From Stenopsyche tienmushanensis (Eukaryota > Arthropoda > Insecta > Trichoptera > Stenopsychidae): a DNA stretch of 64,000 nt. Each line of letters opens with the position of its first letter. Position 1 is the first letter of the stretch. Below the pieces are notes generated by a model. It was not told the origin of the DNA. It saw nothing but the letters and a program-made list of their open reading frames with translations, and ran no database searches. The stretch covers positions 2,294,001 through 2,358,000 of the forward strand of contig WACJ01000503.1 of NCBI GenBank assembly GCA_008973525.1, given 5' to 3'. Shown piece by piece: positions 58,320 through 64,000 of this stretch. Both the position numbers and the translations under genes were made by a program.

Positions 58320-61300
58320 TTAGACCGGTTGTCCTGGTCCGCCTTTCTTGCCGATGAGGGATTTGTGAATATGTGGGATGACACCTCCTCCGGCAATCGT
58401 CGCCTTGATGAGACTGTCCAATTCTTCGTCTCCTCTGATAGCTAACTGTAAATGTCTGGGCGTGATACGCTTTACTTTTAAATCCTTGGAGGCATTGCCC
58501 GCCAACTCGAGAACCTGGTGGAAAACAAAAGCTCATTTTTAAAAAATTGTCAAATTCAAATCATTCATGCGGTTAAATAACAAAACTACCACTATAAATA
58601 TAAAATTACGCGAGTATGCTCACATGGTAGAAATAAAAACTCGATATTCTATTTATTTCCATGGTACCTATTGGTTTTCTTGGCGGTCTATTCGCTTTAA
58701 TCTCTTCTCTATATCGCACAATAGAAATTGGCTATAAGATCAAGCTGTGTTTGTGTAGTATACAGTAAAATATGCAAGCGCTTACTGTTGGCTTTATGCT
58801 ACATATACACAGTACAGTAAAACCTCAACATAACGGACCTTTATTTAACGAACTTCGGATATAACGGACAAAAGATCCAGGTCAAATATAAAAAAAAGTC
58901 CTGTTAATATTATGCATGGCTTTAGCGAAAACCCCCTCCCCCTAATTAGTCCATTATATCGAGGTTTTACTATATTTGCAATACTGCACGTGGATGTATT
59001 GCGTCTGTGCGTGACAGATGCGGAGCAATAGCAAATAATTAATCCTCTCCGTGCAAATGCCGTTTGGAGCTTCATTTTCCGCGAAATTTGAGCTAATTTG
59101 CCGTACTGCACATAAATTTAATTTCAATGTGTCAACATATATATCACACTATAATAAATGTATCACTGATATCGTTGAAAAAATCCAAATCTAATAAACC
59201 GATAGTCTTGGAATATTTATTACGGCTTACATTTTATCTATTTAAAAATGAGCATTGGCATTGGAAATTTGTAATTTACAACTTGGGATTGTTGGTACAT
59301 TGTAAGTGTTAGAATATTAAACTAATTTCTTCAAAATAATCATTTATTTATGCATTTTCAAAACGTTTTTTTTTTACAGGTATACATCACAGTAGCAGTT
59401 CTGTTACTGTTGATTTAAGGATTCATCTCACTTTATCGCGTCAAAAAAATCCTCTTTTTTTAATTTCATTTTAAGAAAATGTTTCAATGCTTTATAGCTA
59501 ATTCGCGTAATGTGCTTGAAGCAATTACTCCATCCAGATTGCAACCCAACGGCTCTGAGACCGCTGCGGCAACAGGCTGTCCCTATATCTGCTTTTTTTG
59601 CAGGCCAGAGGTTTCAATTGGGGACCTTTATCTTTGTTCTAGTAATGAACAAATGAAGTCAAAAAAATGTTAATACAGATTTAAAAAAGGCGAATAAGCA
59701 ATTGGAAAGTAAGGGCACAAAAAGAAAGAACTCAAGTGCTTCGAAAACCGAACAGCTTACTAATAAATTAACCTTTTCATTAGTGAGCAAATTTAAAATC
59801 GATGAAGTCGTTGATGTCATAATCGCTTTACAAGGATTACTTTCTGTCAGCTCCTAATCAGCGTAAGACAATCTTCAATTAGAGGCAGAGTCAATTGTAA
59901 ATGAACACTTGATAGTGCATACAAGACCACTTCATTTCTTTACATAAACAATGCACAAAAAATCGATTCAAGTGTTCCTCCTTTAGAAGGAAATAATAAT
60001 TGGACAAAGACGCATTCAACTCGCATTGAAGAACAGCAAGCAGTTAAATAAACAAACACTCTCCATAACACACAACATTCGGTGGTTTCTTTGCGTAAAA
60101 AAATAACACACATGAAATCGAAATCATTATAAGTTGATAAATTTGGGCTTAATGATCTATATAATCATGCGATGCTTGCGAGAAAACTCTCCGTCTCAGT
60201 CTCCTGAACTGCGCTAAGTTCTCTGTCTCTGTCCGCCTCGGAGCTTCAATGCACAAGAGTGCTCTTTCTGAATAGTGAAGGTCATATCGAAGACCCCTCG
60301 ATAATACTCCCATAGAGGTTAATTTAAATAATATCTAATTATTATGGTTTAGCTATCCACCTACATATTGATTGATAAATGTTATTTGGGCCACATACTA
60401 TCACAAAATTTCAACTGATGAAACCCCTCAGCATTCACATTATCCGGAAGGCACAGATTCTTGATGTGGATTGCAAAAATATGCAACTATAAGATCGTTA
60501 CATCTGTATAAGCAACCTCTCTCTCACAATGGATGTTCAGCAAATCTTAAGAGCCATTTATGAAGAATTTATTGGAAAAATGCCTTGGCTCCTTTCAACG
60601 CGTGCGTATCGGTCTCTGGTACTTAAATATATTTTTGTGGCGAAAAATACTAGATATCACGACACATACTGCAGCGTGCATTTTTAACGAAGCATTTAAA
60701 CCTATTTTGAAAATAATGGATAAAAAGATGCATTGCGATTCGTGGAGACGCACAACAATAACGTATATGCCTAGCCAACCGCCAAGGTTCCGAATCTTCT
60801 AAATAAGCTAGAACAGTTAACAGATACGCCAAATCAGCCAAAAAAGAGGCTGAGGTAGTTGAAGAATTTTTTTATGAAGCTGGAATCGTTGATTGGTAGT
60901 ATATTTACCTTTTCAAAAATATTTTAGTACATAAAAATTTAAACGCGTTTTTCTCAAAAACGACGTTTTTGCATGCGGTGTGGAATTTTTTTTGAAAAAC
61001 CAAGTCGCCGATTGGTCTAAAATTTTGTGAACTTATTTTAAACATATATGGCTATGGCAGTTCGTTATGTTTTAAACCAAAAGTATTAATTAAGGATAGC
61101 GCAATAGCGTGGACTTGCACCTTTTTTGACATGTCATTTTGATGTTTTAAAAACAATATAATATATATTTTTTTAATTACGAATTTATTTTTTTAGTATT
61201 ATATAAGACTGTCATAATAAATCTCAAAAAGATTCATTTCATTATATGGTGTATTTACTGTGAAAAAAATTGGTAAAAATTGCTTATTTTTTGGGCTGTC

Positions 61301-62505
61301 AAAGTGAAATGACTCCTTAAATATTTAAATGAAATTTAAATGTGTAATGTATACGTCTGACAAACGAAGGAGATGGCTCTGAGCGATCGAACGAGGAATG
61401 ATAAATTGAAAGGTTTGCATTGCGCGGGCCGTGTTATTTATTTTTAGAACGTTTCGCGGAACGTTCGTCTGCGATGAAAGGAGACGCTATGCGAAGACGA
61501 GAGCGAGACGAGAGACGGCGCACGGCGAAAGTGCGAAAGGGACGAACGATCTTTCCCGCCAACGCTGACGTTCGATCGCGGCGAGAGCGTGAGATTGACG
61601 TTCTTCTAAAATAAACATTCCAATATGGAAAAAAAAAACGGTCTGAAAAAGCGACACTTTTTTCGGAATATTTTAACGAGCGTATTTTAAATGTCAATTC
61701 GACGCCTTTTAAAAAAACAGGCAGACGCAATTCGAAAGGTCCGGACGACCGGCGGGCAACCGGAAGCCGCCGAACCGAGCCGACGCGCGCGCGCAAAATC
61801 GACCGGTCGAGTTCCCGCCAAAACGAATCTTCGAGTCGCAGCGTTCCGGGCGAGCCGATCGCTCCGTAAAAATACATGTCAGCGCTCGCGGAGCGGCCGG
61901 CGAAGGCGGGCGAAGGCGCCCGAGAGCGTTCGGCGCGGCTCGGCTCGCCGGCGGCCGGCGAACGGCGCGTATCGATTGGCGCGCGCCGCCATGTTGGCGT
62001 CGCCGACACTCACCTCGGCCGTCAGGTACTCGAGGATGGCCGCCGAATACACGGCCGCCGTCGCGCCCACTCGCCCGTGGCTCGTCGTGCGGTTCTTCAG
62101 GTGTCTGTGAATCCTCCCCACCGGAAACTGCGCACACAACAAAAACCAGTTCAAATAGCCGCCATACTGCCGAGTCGCGGCGGGCACTCGCCGATCGCCC
62201 GAGCGCCCGCCGCGTCCCGGGGGCGCCTCTCGAGAGCGCCGTAAATCTTTTTCCATTTTTCGAAGCTCGCCCGCCTCACCTGAAGTCCGGCCCGCGCCGA
62301 CCTCGACACGGCCTTCGCCTTCGCCTTGCCAGAGTCCTTCCCGGCCTTGCCGCCAGCCTGCGAAACGAACGAAAACACACTTAGAGACGAGTCCGAAACG
62401 TCAAACTTCGCCAGCGGGACCCCGAGACGGCCGCGAGCCCGGGGGAGTCTCCCGCGCCCCCCGGCGCTCGACCCTCGGGGAGAAAACTCGTCTCGAACTC
62501 ACCAT
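58320..62505 (-). CDS. H2Av: Histone H2A.Z (H2Av), 4 coding exons, 129 aa
   Basis: Histone variant that replaces H2A in nucleosomes near promoters. Minus-strand exons are 62505-62503 (only ATG), 62357-62280, 62127-62014 and 58514-58320 (1+26+38+64 codons plus stop), all phase 0 with GT-AG introns. After Met the sequence reads [20 protein letters not shown], then [34 protein letters not shown] and [20 protein letters not shown]. It keeps the docking segment [16 protein letters not shown], which is diagnostic for H2A.Z. The C-terminus is KKGGPGQPV, without the SQ-containing tail of Drosophila H2Av. It lies in a CpG-rich promoter. The last intron is 3.5 kb and carries transposon remains. Confidence 0.95.
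58515..62013 (-). other. H2A.Z intron 3 (3.5 kb)
   Basis: AT-rich with a pogo-type MITE (58815-58972). Sequence near 60940-61190 (CGTTTTTCTCAAAAACG, TTTTAAAAAC) loosely resembles repeats at 23.9-24.2 kb. The end nearest exon 3 (from about 61420) belongs to the CpG-rich island. The open frames within are not supported as genes. Confidence 0.6.
58815..58972. mobile_element. Pogo/Tigger-type MITE
   Basis: The left terminus CAGTAAAACCTC (58815-58826) and right terminus GAGGTTTTACTA (58961-58972) pair at 11 of 12 positions. TA dinucleotides flank both sides. Internal AACATAACGGACC / AGTCCATTATATC extends the match. It is 158 bp with no coding capacity. Confidence 0.75.
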
Positions 62506-62600
62506 GTCTCAGACGGTAGTTCGACGGTGTTCCCTCTTCCGCACTCGAGCGCACTGAGCCAGCGCCGCGCCAGTCGCGGCACAAGGAGAAACGAATCTCA
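61420..62600 (-). promoter_or_regulatory. CpG-rich promoter island of H2A.Z
   Basis: A CpG-dense island covering H2A.Z exons 1-3 and the proximal end of intron 3. It generates many long overlapping open frames on both strands that are compositional. The 5' UTR should lie just above 62505; the exact start cannot be placed. Confidence 0.6.
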
Positions 62601-64000
62601 CCGGGGCTGCCATCGCACAAAAATGCCATTCCATACAGCAAAATAATATTTTATTCACCATCAAAAATATATATATTCCGTTCGCAACTTTCGATAAACA
62701 CTACATTACAACGACGCTCATAACATTTTAATATTTTCAACAAAACCTATTGCAATCTAACTTTATTCCATTTAAATTCTTAATAAACATTTCGTATCAC
62801 ATACATTGATTTTACACGCTATGTATAACTTATAATTATGAATTATTAAAGACAACTGAAAATATTAATAAATTCATAACTTTTCAAATTTATTTAACAG
62901 AAAAATTTGATCAATTGATACATCAGCTGAAGATTTATCAACAGGTGTCAACACAAAAAAAAATCGCTTGTAAAATTATCAGATATGATATGATGAATTG
63001 ATTGAGGAATGATAATATTTTTCAATTATCGTATGCATTTTTAATTTTGTTGTTTTAGTCCTATCGATGAACGCGAGTTCGAGCGGGCGGGAATTTTTAT
63101 TCGGCATGGCAACCCATCGCCGAGCAAATATCAACCGTTGAATGAGTAATGCGCGATAGCCAACGAGGACTCGGGCGTCGGTTGTGCCCGGCGACCCGCC
63201 GAGGCGTTATCTAACGGCCGTATATGCTTTTTTACCCACAGCCATCGAACAATATTTACTCAGAGGCGACCCGAATCTGGACGAGATATTCGATTTTAAA
63301 ATGCGTCGAGTTCGAATCCAAATTGAGTTTAACGGCGACAATATTAACGCAAATGAATATGGACAATTGCGCCATTGATGATCATTTTTAAATGCGGGCC
63401 CTAAGCGATGGAGCAAAGTATTGCCGGGGTTCGATAAATTCGCGAGCGTTTTAAATTTTAAATTGTTTTTCGTGAGAAAAATGCGTGAAAAGCGCGATTT
63501 AAATGGGGGAATTAGCGCCGACGTGTATATTGGAATATTGTTTAGCACCGTTTGCGAATAATATTTGATTTGCATCGGTCGATCGCTTCGAATCTGAACG
63601 CATTATCGATTCCTTTGTTGCGAGCTTCACTATTAATAATTTATGGGAGCGCTTCGGATTCATCACACAGACGGATGTTGATTTTGTTGCGATCTAAATA
63701 TCTCAAAATGATTTATTATTTATATACGGACGTTTACTGCCGAAGAAATAGCAAACAAAGAAACAAATTCGGCGATTCGCAAACTTTTCTCGCTGAATAA
63801 ATTTGACGATTTCTCTTTTGGCAAATTTTCACTGTGCCGGATGAATTGGCACCATTTCTCTTTTGAAACATTTTGCAGATTCTATTCGCAGAGAACTGAA
63901 ACGCGTCATCTAAAAAAGGACCGAGAGCTACCCAATTTGTATTACTCGGAATTTTAGAATGATGCAATTTGATGCTTTTTTGTGGCAAACAATTCATAAG
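62601..64000. other. Region upstream of H2A.Z, no supported gene
   Basis: AT-rich to about 63050, then CpG-richer sequence to the window end. Around 63106 it has CATGGCAAC, half of an RFX X-box. Open frames at 63184-63378 (+) and 63207-63575 (-) overlap each other and show no recognised domain. It could be the promoter of a divergent gene beyond the window. Confidence 0.35.

Noticed and set aside
61434..62646. Long open frames on both strands across the H2A.Z promoter island (up to 191 codons)
   Set aside because: They overlap H2A.Z exons and introns in other frames and are Arg/Ala/Pro-rich with no domain. Composition explains them.
63184..63575. Gene upstream of H2A.Z on either strand
   Set aside because: Two frames overlap on opposite strands, neither with a recognised domain. 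CpG-rich promoter-like composition is the simpler reading.

Overview
The window is nuclear DNA from an arthropod, almost certainly an insect. The genes are split by spliceosomal introns, coding exons and promoters are CpG-rich islands in an AT-rich background, and the repeats are mariner, Tigger/pogo, hAT, an RTE-like tail and tRNA-derived SINEs. I cannot name the species. All exon models were read by hand from splice sites and reading frame, so none is supported by transcripts.

Layout: (1) 1-976, + strand: the 3' end of glucosidase II beta subunit (EF hands, acidic stretch, MRH domain, terminal HDEL). (2) 2.4-9.5 kb: a cluster of three related small secreted-protein genes, each with four short phase-0 exons. 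Two are intact on the minus strand (2461-3333 and 5926-6651). The third, on the plus strand (8823-9452), carries two single-base frameshifts. All three share the pattern signal peptide, C-x21-C, linker, C-x21-C. I do not recognise the family. Three copies of a coding-like dispersed repeat and Tigger and mariner relics are interleaved with them. (3) 12.2-52.7 kb, + strand: one large diacylglycerol kinase gene of the theta type. It has 17 common coding exons (2766 nt, 922 codons, all phases consistent) and three alternative terminal exons, each starting ATMLKK and each with its own stop. An AATAAA lies downstream of each. The 22-kb first intron holds GC-rich islets with five perfect TGACGTCA (CRE) octamers. 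(4) 52.8-58.3 kb: intergenic repeats, including a Tigger transposase relic, a tRNA-derived SINE and an hAT MITE. (5) 58.3-62.6 kb, minus strand: histone H2A.Z (H2Av) in four coding exons, the first being only the ATG. (6) 62.6-64 kb: AT-rich then CpG-rich sequence upstream of H2A.Z with no gene that I can support.

The three recognised genes are housekeeping or signalling genes with no evident joint function: ER glycoprotein quality control, lipid second-messenger signalling and chromatin. The most novel content is the small secreted cysteine-patterned family and the triplicated 3' end of the kinase gene.
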